This document shows positions 9,515 through 18,603 of a stretch of 22,620 bases of DNA, piece after piece. Numbering within the stretch: the stretch's first letter is position 1; each line of letters starts with the position of its first letter. Source of the stretch: Zygnema cylindricum (Eukaryota; Streptophyta; Zygnematophyceae; Zygnematales; Zygnemataceae); NCBI GenBank assembly GCA_037447655.1, contig JBBHKE010000263.1:1-22620 (forward strand), written 5' to 3'. A model generated the notes under the pieces. It was not told the origin of the DNA. It made no database searches and worked only from the letters and a program-made list of their open reading frames with translations. The position numbers were made by a program, and so were the translations under genes.

Positions 9515-10140
9515 AATGTTAAAAATTGAATTCCCAAACTCTCAATTTTTCACATCTTGCCAAATCACCAATTTCACATTCTAAAAATTGTAAAATTCCT
9601 AGCTTTCAATTCTTTATCTCCAAAATCTTCAATGTCAAAAGTCAACAAAATATTCAATTCTCAAATTCTCAATGCTTCGTATCTTGCCAAATCACCGATT
9701 TAATATTCTGAAAATTCTAAGATTCTTAACTAACCAATTCTCAATCTCTAAAAATCTGCAATGTCAAAATTCTCAAAATTCAATTTTTAAGTTATCAATG
9801 TTTTCAATTTCCAAACCACCATATTCAAAATCTGAAAATTCTGCAATTCCTATCTTTTAAAATCTCAATCTCTAAAAATCTGCAATGTATAAATTCTCAA
9901 AATTCAATTTTTAAATTATCAATGTTTTCAATTTCCAAACCACCATATTCAAAATCTGAAAATTCTGCAATTCCTATCTTTTAAAATCTCAATCTCTAAA
10001 AATCTGCAATGTATAAATTCTCAAAATTCAATTTTTAAATTATCAATGTTTTCGATTTCTAAACCACCATATTCTAAATCTAAAAATTCTGCAATTCCTA
10101 CCTTTTAAAATCTCAATCGCAAAAAATCTGCAATATTTCA
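9515..10140. repeat. 124-bp tandem satellite, about five copies
   Basis: The marker AATCTGCAATGT recurs at exact 124-bp spacing (TCTGCA at 9755, 9879, 10003, 10127), with a more diverged copy 129 bp earlier at 9626. The middle units are almost identical; the outer ones have drifted. Very AT-rich, with CAATTTC/AAAATTC sub-motifs. Confidence 0.92.
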
Positions 10141-10490
10141 ACCGTACATTCTAAAAATGTACCCAAAACTTAAAAAATTCCTCTTCATTGAAAATTTTTG
10201 GATGAACTTTCCTACCAATCTCCAAGTACTTTTCCCGATTCCTTGGTCGTTATCTACTTTTTTGTAAGTTTTCTAATTCTTTGACATTTTCAGTCTTTTC
10301 TACCTCATCAAAAATGTGTGTCCCATCCTCCTCTCCTCCTACAGTTTCTTGATAATCCAGCAGAATGAATAAATATATAATTTTATTTTTTTACTATTTT
10401 ATAAAAGACTACTATTTCCGCAAATAAGTGCTACATAATTTTAAAACAATGGTGGTAAAAGAGGCGGTGTGGTAGTGGCGGATGTGTTGA
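10141..10490. other. Intergenic, no feature seen
   Basis: AT-rich sequence between the satellite and the second TATCGG block. No supported gene. Confidence 0.5.
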
Positions 10491-10509
10491 TAGTGTTAGG
10501 TATCGGTAG
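10491..10509 (+). repeat. hAT-like terminal motif, copy 2
   Basis: TAGTGTTAGGTATCGGTAG, followed by a TATCG/CGATA-rich block to about 10575. A shorter match, TAGTGTTAGGGATAC, lies at 10865-10879. Confidence 0.4.
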
Positions 10510-10680
10510 TTTCATATGCGATAATTTCGTGTGATAATATCGATCGGCAAAGTCCTCGATATAATTACCGAAACACCTCAAAATATGCGATATATATAAA
10601 AAAGGGTGTCGCGTACATTACCGTAGATGCAGAGTCTGAAGTCTGAAGCAGTATAAAATGTCTGAGCGCCCGCAGGCGGA

Positions 10681-10823
10681 GGCTTTGAAAAAATGGATAT
10701 TTAACCACCGGTACATGAGTGCAAATATATCAGTGTCCGAACCTAGTAAAGGAAGGGGCTTTGAAAAAAAATGGATATATTTCCTCATTGGTGCAGATAT
10801 ATCAATTATGGGAACCTAAAATT
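10681..10823. repeat. Imperfect tandem duplication, about 75-bp units
   Basis: Unit 1 (10681-10750) and unit 2 (10757-10823) share GGCTTTGAAAAAA, ATGGATAT, GTGCA(A/G)ATATATCA and GAACCTA in the same order. Confidence 0.75.
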
Positions 10824-11224
10824 GATATATATCTAATATCACAATAGGTCTCGTACCCAACATAGTGTTAGGGATACTCTGTTGGTATGTCTTTTTGAAA
10901 AAGATTCATTCTAAATTCTACAATGTCTATAAATTTTAGTTTTAGGTAGTATCACGGGGAACTATAAAGGTATTATTTTTAATTTGTTTGCGTTCATGAT
11001 CACATTGTCATTTTGATTAAATAGATACGGAGCAATTGGTATCGTGTATGTTGCGTATATAATGTATATAATGTAATACAACATATTATAAAGTCTTATA
11101 GTATCGGTACTATATATTTTTAAGTATGCCGATATGGAATTTGTTGGTCTCGGACCGGAATATGGGACCCAATGGATTCGATACCCGATAACTATTGGGT
11201 ATGTGTTATCCTTGATAAATTTTA

Positions 11225-11242
11225 CCGATACCAACACTACTA
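11225..11242 (-). repeat. hAT-like terminal motif, inverted copy
   Basis: Minus strand reads TAGTGTTGGTATCGGTA, the best-preserved inverted partner of the motif at 8903. It may mark the right end of a decayed non-autonomous element. Confidence 0.4.
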
Positions 11243-11330
11243 AATATATTGTTGCGATCGTTTTGGACGACAACCTCATCTTTGGAAAAGACTGCGCCAG
11301 GCGACACCTGAGTTTTCGATCCTCTGATTG

Positions 11331-11858
11331 AAGAATCTTTGCGATATTATATTATATGCGACTTAATTATTCACAATATTTTTTCTCTTGTTTCCGTTCT
11401 TGGCATTGTCTGATTACACAATGATTCTTTGACAATATTCAAAATTTATGTTAATTTGAGCTTGAAATAGGAAAATTAGGTTGTTTACTCCCATTTATTC
11501 GTGATTTGTTTCCCTTCTTTTGTGTTATTATTGTCATTCACAATGTTGTTATTTTTTTAATTTTGTTGTCTTTTAAATTATTTGTCATTATTATTTTGGG
11601 CGTCGCCTTTCTCTCGAACTACAGGCTTTAATCCATTAGTGCGTGTTTTTCTATGTTGTCGACTACTTTACATTGTTTTGTTGTTTTCTAGTGTTATTTT
11701 CCAAATGTCTTGCGATTTCTTTATGGCGACAGCGTACTAGCGATGACGTGTCTTTGTCGCGGTGGACGTGACGACATCATGTCGGCGCTTCAATGATGGA
11801 TACGACAAAATAATTGAATGGATGAGGATACCTCGATAGGTCGAAAGTGCGAATGACG
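11331..11858. other. Intergenic, no feature seen
   Basis: T-rich sequence, then a short GC-richer stretch (11700-11800). No supported gene. Confidence 0.5.
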
Positions 11859-12780
11859 TGTTGAAATCACTAGATTTAGGGGAAGTATTTTCTAGGTCTT
11901 AATTAAAATAAAAAAGAAATAGAAAGCACAGGCAGCCTGCCTCCACCTTCTCTCTCTAGCCCCCATACTTGTTGTAGTCACTAAGAGGGCGGTGGAGCCA
12001 TGGCTGCCTTAGCTCCATAGGCAGGGCTTAAGAGTGACCTAAGTCACTCTCAACCAAAAAGGTTGAGTCCGGCAGGACTCCAACATCCGACCGGTAGGGC
12101 GAGGCGTAGCCGTCAACCCTTCCTAGTCTGTAGTAGTAGTCCATTAGGATAAATAGGTTTGATAGCTATTTAAACAATAGATAGGCGACTAATCCGATTA
12201 ACGAAATTACAAATAGAATACATAGAAACTAGTTGGAGTTTTAGTGCGCACGAAACAAATGTATCGGACATTTGTTTTTGAACGGCTGTCATTTAAAGCC
12301 AGTTTGATCCAACGGCACGCACCATCGCCGAGACCCCGGAATGGCAGCCTTGGCGGTTTTCGGTCGTGACATAACCTAGTGACATGTGGCACGACGTCAT
12401 TGAGAAGAAGAAATCTCGAAGAACATGAAAACAAGTCCGAAGGAGACGAGCGTCCACCCCATGGCCTTGTCGTACACAGGCCGTACAGAAAGTACATCGG
12501 TCGTAGTACCTTTCTGTACTGTACAGTCTTCTGATTTGTTCCATACCTCAGTAGATAGGAGTTGTGAGAGGGTTTAGGACTTAGTGGATTGAGGAGGTAG
12601 CCTCCTCTCTCCCAAGAAACTTGTATAAATGTTGGCATCTTTGCCACTCCATAACTAATCACCTGGTTGGGCGTTTTCAGTGACTCTTCTTGCTGTGGAC
12701 TCAGTGACTCTTCTTGCTGTGGACTCAGGGGAGTCCAGACTGCACAGGGGTGAAGTCAGATTATCTATTTTTCTGCGTAA
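11859..12780 (+). mobile_element. Ty1/copia LTR and leader, copy A
   Basis: Starts TGTTGAAATC with AGTATTTTCTAGGTCT just inside, the same as copies C and B. It contains the antisense SINE-like segment, a CATGTGGCAC box (12383), the GTAC hairpin (12483-12519), TATAAAT (12624) and CCATAACT downstream. No polypurine tract precedes it, so it is a 5' LTR in flanking DNA. The LTR 3' end and primer-binding site could not be fixed; the end given is approximate. A 24-bp direct duplication lies at 12677-12724. Confidence 0.75.
11924..12131 (-). mobile_element. tRNA-derived SINE-like segment inside LTR A (antisense)
   Basis: On the minus strand: a decayed tRNA-like head (12131 to about 12060, with TGTTGGAGTCC at the B box), a body with CCATGGCTCCA and TAGTGACTACAACAAGTATG, then GGAGGCAGGCTGCCTGTGCTT and a T-rich tail. 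Same structure and position as in LTRs C and B. Confidence 0.65.
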
Positions 12781-12849
12781 GTGGCAATTGCTATAGTTGA
12801 AAGTGGGTTAGTTGAAAACTACCTAGAGGCTTCCTCAATTTTGGTCCAA

Positions 12850-13580
12850 ATGGGGGACACAGAATTGCAGGTTATGGGCCCACCCTCTAGGGTGCCCATA
12901 TTCAACGGATCTGGGTTCATTTACTGGGAAGCTATGATGACAAGGGCATTGTGTGAGAAACGATACTGGGGTATTCTTAGTGGATAAGTGACACGTCTGT
13001 ATCAAGAAACTCCACGAGGGTTTGGAGGAGTGAGGTTTTTTCTACAGCAGGATCTACTCCAACGGAGGAGACAGATGATTGAGACAGCAGTGTGTCCAAA
13101 AAAAAGGAAAGGAAAGGAGACACCTCTTACTCCTATTGCCACGACACCCAGAGCGGTGGCCGTGAAGACCGAGGAAAACGACATTCAAATGTAGGAGTAC
13201 ACCAACATGAATGCCAAACACATCATTTTGAGGAACCTCACTCAAGCTTTGGCAACCTCCCACCTTCACATCTTCAAGGCTGAGGAGTTATGGATGATCT
13301 TAGTGGAGATCTATAGAGTTGGCACCATTCAGGAGCTCTAGCTGGCTGAGCAAAGGCTGATGAGTTACACTTTCAAAGGAGGAAAGATGTTGGACTATTA
13401 CAGCGATCTCTCTTGTCTGTACATGGAGATGGAAAGTGCGGGATGGACAACCACTATGAAGATTAAAGTTAACACTCTCATCATGAAGTTGCCGAAGGAG
13501 TATGAAAATATAGTGTACCGACTGCAGGAAATGGATGATAGTGCTTGGAAGTGGAACATCGTGGTCCGAATGATACTTGT
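12850..13580 (+). pseudogene. Copia gag fragment, copy A
   Basis: Begins MGDTELQVMGPPSRVP, then F.G.GFIYWEAMMTRAL and YWGI, the N-terminal Gag pattern. Later AKHIILRNLTQALATSHLHI, FKGGKMLDYYSDL and MKLPKEYENIVYRLQEMDD match copia Gag (UBN2-type) and copy B closely. Broken by stops at 12985 (TAA), 13192 (TAG) and about 13338 (TAG) plus a frameshift. It stops abruptly at about 13580, where the gypsy LTR begins. Confidence 0.85.
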
Positions 13581-13652
13581 ACGGTCAACGCGTACAGCGA
13601 TGTAAATATGTACGGTTGACGCGAACGCAAAATGTAAGTATGTACGGTCCTG
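13574..13652. repeat. 31/32-bp tandem repeat, 2.3 copies
   Basis: GTACGGT(CAAC/TGAC)GCG with TGTAA(A/G)TAT repeated at 31-32 bp spacing, at the join between copia A and the gypsy 3' LTR. Confidence 0.7.
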
Positions 13653-13942
13653 CAAAACCCAAATAACACAGAAACACTAGTTAGTGTGGCGGCAGCCCTT
13701 CCTAATGCCTTAATATACTAAGAAAAATGCCGGACAAGATACGGCATGGCAGCTGTCGTACATGCGTCAAATAACATGAATATGCATGCAATATCATCAG
13801 CTGTGCACCAATTAAACCATAATTATCACAAGCCATTGTAACTGAAATAAGACATAAAAGTGAAAATGGATAAATACAACAACAAGCAAGGTGGAAGAAA
13901 AAGAAAGGTGGAAGACTTAGCCGGTTATGGTTAGGTCGGTTT
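13581..13942 (-). mobile_element. Probable Ty3/gypsy 3' LTR
   Basis: Follows a polypurine tract (minus strand GGGGGGGAGAA, 13954-13944) that itself lies just past the pol stop codon. The far end is taken as the break in copia A gag. There is no 5' LTR in the window to compare with, so limits are approximate. Confidence 0.5.
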
Positions 13943-14002
13943 ATTCTCCCCCCCAGCTCATTAGCCGGCAGAAGAGCAGGCCGAATCGACCAGAAGCTCG
14001 CG

Positions 14003-14137
14003 ACATCCGTGGCAAAACCAGTGACCATCCGGAACCGCCAACAATGGTGGCACCAAACACTCCATGCGAAATCCTTAATTGCAATGATCACAAAGTAACA
14101 TGGTAGTCTCCCCGTTAGATCGATGACAAAAGGTACA
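14003..14137 (-). pseudogene. PHD finger at the C-terminus of the gypsy polyprotein
   Basis: C4HC3 pattern: CTFC, an 11-residue gap, CDHC, then GF(R)MEC, PPLLAVPDG and WFCHGC. The conserved zinc-binding His is Arg (CGC for CAC) and a TAA interrupts after CDHCN at 14077-14075; both are single-step decay changes. It follows the integrase C-terminal domain in the same frame and is 13 codons from the final stop, close to the polypurine tract. In chromatin proteins this fold reads histone H3 tails. Confidence 0.88.
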
Positions 14138-14364
14138 TGTTGTCGCTTCCGTAATCGGCATCCTCATAGGATCGATTTCCTGCGACAAATCTGGTAAATA
14201 ACATGAGCACAATTCTTGGAGTGCTCCCAGAACGTCTGCGTGTCCGCTCCTTGAAATCCCAAAATTCCATTTGGATCCACCTCGATGACCCGTAGGATGT
14301 GTAGAAACATCCGTGTCCAAAGTGTCGAAGGTTTGCATGCGAAGATATAGATAGTCTCCCACTC

Positions 14365-15130
14365 AATAGAGCTTCTGTTGCGGCCTGTAACTACCGCTCC
14401 GAGTGGTGGCAAACCGGAGGGTGTCCCGATGCTGGGCAATTTGCAAATTATCAAAAGCCATAGGCATTTCACGGGCGAAAAGCAAAGCACGGCGAGTAAG
14501 TTTTCCCAAAAATACTGTGTCATACATCAACGGAAGCGGTAAGCTTGCATCTTTCTGAATATTGCGGCCGAGCAATGGTTGTCGCCCAAACAAAACATAA
14601 CAAGGGCCGAAATTGGCAAGACTAGCTTAAACGGACATGCGATATCCCATGGTAATGTAGCCGAGGGACTCTTCCCAAACCGAAATGTGTTTCTCTAAGC
14701 ATTGCTTACGTAAGGCACACTTAAATGTCTGGACTGCCCGTTTAGCCAGGCCATCGGCCTGCAGGTGATCGCGACTACTACGACGACAGCTGGGGCACCG
14801 TATCTCACCAAGACATGTTCCTTAAAGGTTGCGGTGGTTAAATTTGCTTTCTTGTGAGGCAGAGCTAAGACCTCTACCCACTTACGAAAAATTCTCAATC
14901 ATAATCATGATGTATTGTTTTCCTCTACGTGAGATGGGAAAAGGTCCGGCCAGATCGACCGACCATCGATAGAATAAACCCCTAATGGGTAGAGGTTGGA
15001 GCGTAGTCTACCGATTAGAGTAAGAAGTTTGGAGACGGTCGCAGGTGGCACACTTGTGTCGAATGGCAACAACATCGGCTTGCATTCTTGACCACCAATA
15101 CCGTGCCTGAACTAGGCTAAACGTACTGTA
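14365..15130 (-). pseudogene. Gypsy integrase
   Basis: H2C2 zinc region near 15112-15030, VDLAGPFPISRRGKQYIMIM core start at about 14960-14900, then EHVLVRYGAPAVVV and a frame break near 14800. A later piece has CYVLFGRQPLL (14600) and LQIAQHRDTLRFA (about 14440). The first catalytic Asp (VDLAGP) is present; the rest of the DDE triad lies in the damaged part. Confidence 0.8.
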
Positions 15131-15399
15131 GTGACCAAGCTTGGTGTAAATCTACTCAATCAAAGAAAGTCGCTTGGTAAGACGAGGGACGTGTGTATGG
15201 ATTCCGTCTGCAAGCAACCGAACTAAAGATCCTCCAAGCCAAAGGTAATTTTTGGCTCTCTTTTTCACTCTATCTTCTTCGTCAGAGGTAGTGCCAGACC
15301 TGAAGGTCTGGGAGGATAGGAAAAGAATGAGAGGCCCATCACGTCGGGACAAGGGTTTGGAATAGAGGCCAGACAGTAAGTAAGATAATAACCCACTGA

Positions 15400-16163
15400 C
15401 ATGACGAGAACATCGTCGTCATCGAAATCTTGTCGAACTCTGTTGTTCGTTGTTCGGGGCAAAGGATTTTGGGAAATTTCGTCCGCGTTAGGACTTAGCA
15501 GACCGGGTCAAGGAATTATTTCAACGTCATATCCTTGCAAAATAAAAGCCCATCGGGCTAGCTCCCTGGAAAAGCTTATCGTTAGTTATCATCCAATGTA
15601 AGGGTTAATGGTCAGTTAGAAGTGTGAAAGGCTTTCCGTACAAATAATAATGGAAGTGAACGACTCCCCAAACCGCGGCTAGACATTCCCCTTTGTAACT
15701 ACTATAATTCGATTCAACGATTATTGCTTCTACTCGCGTAAGCAAATACATATTCCTCTCCGCTCAACTCTCTTTGTATCAAAATGGCAGCGATTCCGGG
15801 TTTTCCAAAATATGTGTGGAGACAAAAAGGGAGTTTGTGATTGGGGGGAGGGAGAATCGGAGCACTCGATAAGGCGGTTTTTAATTTTTGAAATGCGGAA
15901 ATCTGATCGGGACACCATATGAAGGCCACTTCCTTCTTCAAAAGATCGTTTAAAGGAGATGCGATGGTACTGAAATTAGATACGACCTTGCGATAATAAT
16001 TAGCAAGTACGATAAAGGCTCGCAAGCTTGTGAGGTCTGTGGGAGCTGACAATTTAGTGATTGCCTCTACCTTTACTTCTAGAGGAGTGATCCCTTCAGC
16101 CGAGTAAAATGGCCGAGGTAAGGTACTCCCACGGCTCCAAAGGTGCATTTCGCGGGATGTCAC
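15400..16163 (-). pseudogene. Gypsy connector and RNase H
   Basis: Carries LRAFIVLANYYRKVVSNFST, ASPLNDLLKKEVAFIW, an RNase H start FCLHTYFGKPGIAAIL, where the usual catalytic Asp after HT is Tyr, then YVFAYASRSNNR. Beyond a frame change come SNYSSYKGECLAAVWGV and LLTDH. Ends near NPLPRTTNN. Confidence 0.8.
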
Positions 16164-16552
16164 TTTAATCCGACCTTTTTTAACTCAGTCAATACCCATT
16201 CGATGTGAGCTGCGTGCTCTTCGATAGTAACGGAGGCAATGATGAGGTCATCAATGCAACATCTAGCAAACTTACAACCTCCGAGAATCGAGTCCATTAC
16301 TTTTTGAAATACCGCTAGATCGTTTTTCAGTCCGAATGACATTACGGCCCATTCCCATCGGTCGTCACTGCCCCAAAAGGCAGTTTTATGTCGGTCTATT
16401 TCCTCTATCTCAATTTGATTGAATCCCTGACGGAGTTCAAGGATACTAAAATACTTCACCCCGCCTACGTGATCAAATATTTCTTCGGCAAGAGGCATGG
16501 GATGACGATCTTGAACCGTTCTAGCATTTAGTTCACGATAATCACCGCACAT
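16160..16552 (-). pseudogene. Gypsy reverse transcriptase palm
   Basis: Longest open piece of the gypsy RT. The first catalytic Asp (usual FS.LDLR.G) reads FSILELRQGF, a D to E change. The YxDD box reads CIDDLIIAS, a Y to C change. The rest (MSFGLKNDLAVFQKVMD) is well kept. The changes suggest a dead enzyme. Confidence 0.88.
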
Positions 16553-16767
16553 TTGACGGTCAATAAAATTACCCTCGGAATCCTATTTCCGAGGCATGAC
16601 TTTGGGAGCTGCAAATGTGAAGTCTGACTGATAGATTAGGCCAGCTTCCTCTAGTTCGGCACATCGCTAGTCTACCATTCCCATTAAGTTTCTGATAGAC
16701 GATGTTTTGGTTTAAATATCGGGCGATCATCTTTGAGATCTATCGACATCTTATAAGTGGTGTGATG

Positions 16768-17770
16768 TGCAATTTTGTGTCCTCCATTGGACTATAGAAT
16801 TCAAGAAGCCTCTAGATAGCTTTTAAGTAACCCACTTCAAGCCACAACCACCGCTGCGCAAGAGGACAAAACTGAAAGTTTGACTACACCCTATTGCAGC
16901 TTGGACTCCCCTGAATCCGTAGCAAAAAGAATCACTAAAAACGGTCAACCAACCGATAAGTTATGGGGTGGCAAAGATGCCTATTTTACAAAAACCCTCA
17001 AGGGGAGAGGTGACTGTTTTACCAAAATTAACTAAGTCCTAATTCTCTCTAATAACTCCAATCTACTGAAGTACGGACCAATCATATTACTGTACCGTAC
17101 CAAAAAGTACTACTGTCGGTGTACCTTTTGTACAACCAATATACGACAAGGCTATTACGTGGACGCTTGCCCTCTTTTTATTCGTCCGAAGGTTCCTTAA
17201 AATTCCCTTGACGAAATGTTATCTCTCCACGTGGCGCCAGGTCATGCAACGTCACAAAAAGGCCAAAGTGACCACTCCAAGATCTCAGCGATGATGTGGG
17301 TTGTTGGATAAAAACCAAAATGTAATCTCAGCCGTCGAAACAAATGTCCGAGTCGTTTGTTTCGTGCAGAATCATGTTCGCACCGTATTTTATTAGTTCT
17401 ATGTCCTTATACTCATATTTGTGTTAATCGGTTTAGATGACGTAATACACTTTAAGTAGAAATCACACCCTATGTATTCTAGCAAACTTCTACCACAGAC
17501 TGGTTAGAGCGGACGGCTACGCCACGCTCTGCAGGTTGGAGGTTCGAGTCCTGTCGGACTCAACCTTTTGTTGAGACTGACTTAAAGTCACTCTTTAGTC
17601 CTGCCTAATAAAGCTGAGGCATCCATGGCTCCACTACTTTTTTTTTTTTTTCAGTGACTAGAATAAGTATGAATGATAGAGAGAGGGGTGGAGGAAGATT
17701 GCCTCCGCTTTCCCTTTTTGTTTTTCTACTCAGCAATTCAGACCTAGAAAATACTTCACAGATTTCAACA
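16768..17770 (-). mobile_element. Ty1/copia LTR, leader and first gag codons, copy C
   Basis: Minus strand from TGTTGAAATC at 17770, immediately after a polypurine tract, to gag ATG at 16787 (MEDTKL) and a break at about 16767 where gypsy sequence starts. Contains the SINE-like segment, GCACGAAACAAACG, a CCACGTGG box (17227-17234), the GTAC hairpin (17097-17133), a CATCTTTGCCACCCCATAAC stretch and CTAGAGGCTTC in the leader, all shared with copy A. The distance from LTR start to gag ATG is 984 bp. Confidence 0.75.
17494..17720 (+). mobile_element. tRNA-derived SINE-like segment inside LTR C (antisense to LTR)
   Basis: Best-preserved copy. The head has a D-arm/A-box-like TGGTTAGAGCGG (17501-17512) and a perfect B box GGTTCGAGTCC (17541-17551). 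The body has GTCCTGCCTAATAAAGCTGA, CATCCATGGCTCCA, CAGTGACTAGAATAAGTATG and GGAGGAAGATTGCCTCCGCTT, then a T-rich end. A functional tRNA is excluded because no acceptor stem pairs. A poly-T insertion lies at 17638-17651. Confidence 0.7.
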
Positions 17771-17785
17771 CTCCTCTTATTTTCT
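17771..17785 (-). other. Polypurine tract of copia D
   Basis: Minus strand AGAAAATAAGAGGAG directly abutting the LTR start TGTTGAAATC. This is the usual plus-strand priming site of LTR retrotransposons, and it supports both the LTR boundary and the link between pol D and LTR C. Confidence 0.75.
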
Positions 17786-17837
17786 AGTGTAATTTTAACT
17801 TTTCTTTCAATCCACATTTTTCCCTACAACATTTTTA

Positions 17838-18603
17838 CTTGGAAGAGGGCACAGGTTTGGTCATCATGTCAGCCGCCATTTCTTCATCAGACCTATACAC
17901 AAAATTCACAATTTTATTTTCAACCTTTTTCTATCACGAAGCTCAATCTTATGTCTTTATATTTAGCTTTGAAATGATGTTCTGGATTGGCTGTAATTGC
18001 ATTGGCAGCCTGATTATCACAAAAGACTTTATGCACTCCCTCCTTCATATACCCCAGTTCTTGTAACAAAGACTTGACCCACATCAATTCTTTCACAACA
18101 GAACAAGAGGTCATATACTCAACCTCCATAGTAGACTAAGCAACCACCTTTTGTTGCTTGTTGCTCCAACAGCAAGCCCATTCCCCCACATACAACACAT
18201 ACCTAGAAGTGCATCTTCTCATTGGTGCATCCCCATAACTAGCATCACTCCAAGTAGTGATATGAGTGTGCTCCCTCCCAAATGCAGCCATATCTCTCTG
18301 GTTCCCACAGATATCTCATGACTCTCTTGGATGCTTCCCAATCTCTTTTCCTAGGATCATTAAGACTCCTATTGAGTACTCCAACTGCTCCCGCTATGTC
18401 CTGCTTGGTTCAATTCATGAAGTATAATAGACTTCTTAGGACCAGCCTGTAAGGGATAGACTTCATAAGTTCTCTCTCTTCTGGACTTTTTTGATCATCT
18501 AAGATTATCACTCCTCCCTCTATACTCCCATCAATTACATTCTTCAAGTCTATGGGAGTGGTACAACTGTTTGCTTTTCTCCTCTGGAATTTTTCAAACA
18601 TAT
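17838..18603 (-). pseudogene. Copia pol 3' fragment D (RT end and RNase H)
   Basis: Starts at the LTR B insertion with MFEKFQRRKANSCTTPIDL and SPEERELMKSIPYRLVLRSL, then RDWEASKRVMRYLW, then RNase H pieces EVEYMTSCSVVKELMWVKSL, FCDNQAANAITANPEHHFKA, KDIRLSFVIEKG and finally DEEMAADMMTKPVPSSK before a stop. These are the standard C-terminal copia motifs. Stops interrupt 18130-18250. The stretch between the pol end and the polypurine tract is about 50 bp. Confidence 0.88.

Larger units (their letters stand above)
13961..16767 (-). pseudogene. Ty3/gypsy pol, 5'-truncated: RT, RNase H, integrase, PHD finger
   Basis: Reading leftward: SIDLKDDRPIFKPKHRLS, CAELEEAGLIYQSDF, MCGDYRELNARTVQDRHPMP, the RT palm, connector (GITPLEVKVEAITKLSAP), RNase H, integrase zinc region (ARYWWSRMQADV with HKCATC), VDLAGPFPISRRGKQYIMIM core, YVLFGRQPLL, LQIAQHRDTLRFA, VGDYLYLR and a terminal PHD finger. 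Gag, protease and the RT start are gone; the left join is to copia C gag at about 16767. Several stops and frameshifts occur, for example near 16660, 16585, 15620, 14830, 14628 and 14075. Not functional. Confidence 0.9.

Noticed and set aside
9526-9860. Asn/Ser-rich plus-strand ORFs
   Set aside because: Translation of the 124-bp satellite; no start or homology support.
12207-12662. 151-residue minus-strand ORF in LTR A
   Set aside because: Antisense to the LTR, with no domain. A shadow of noncoding LTR sequence.
17496-17565. A functional tRNA gene
   Set aside because: A- and B-box-like sequences are good, but no acceptor stem or full cloverleaf forms, and the same sequence recurs inside other LTR copies.
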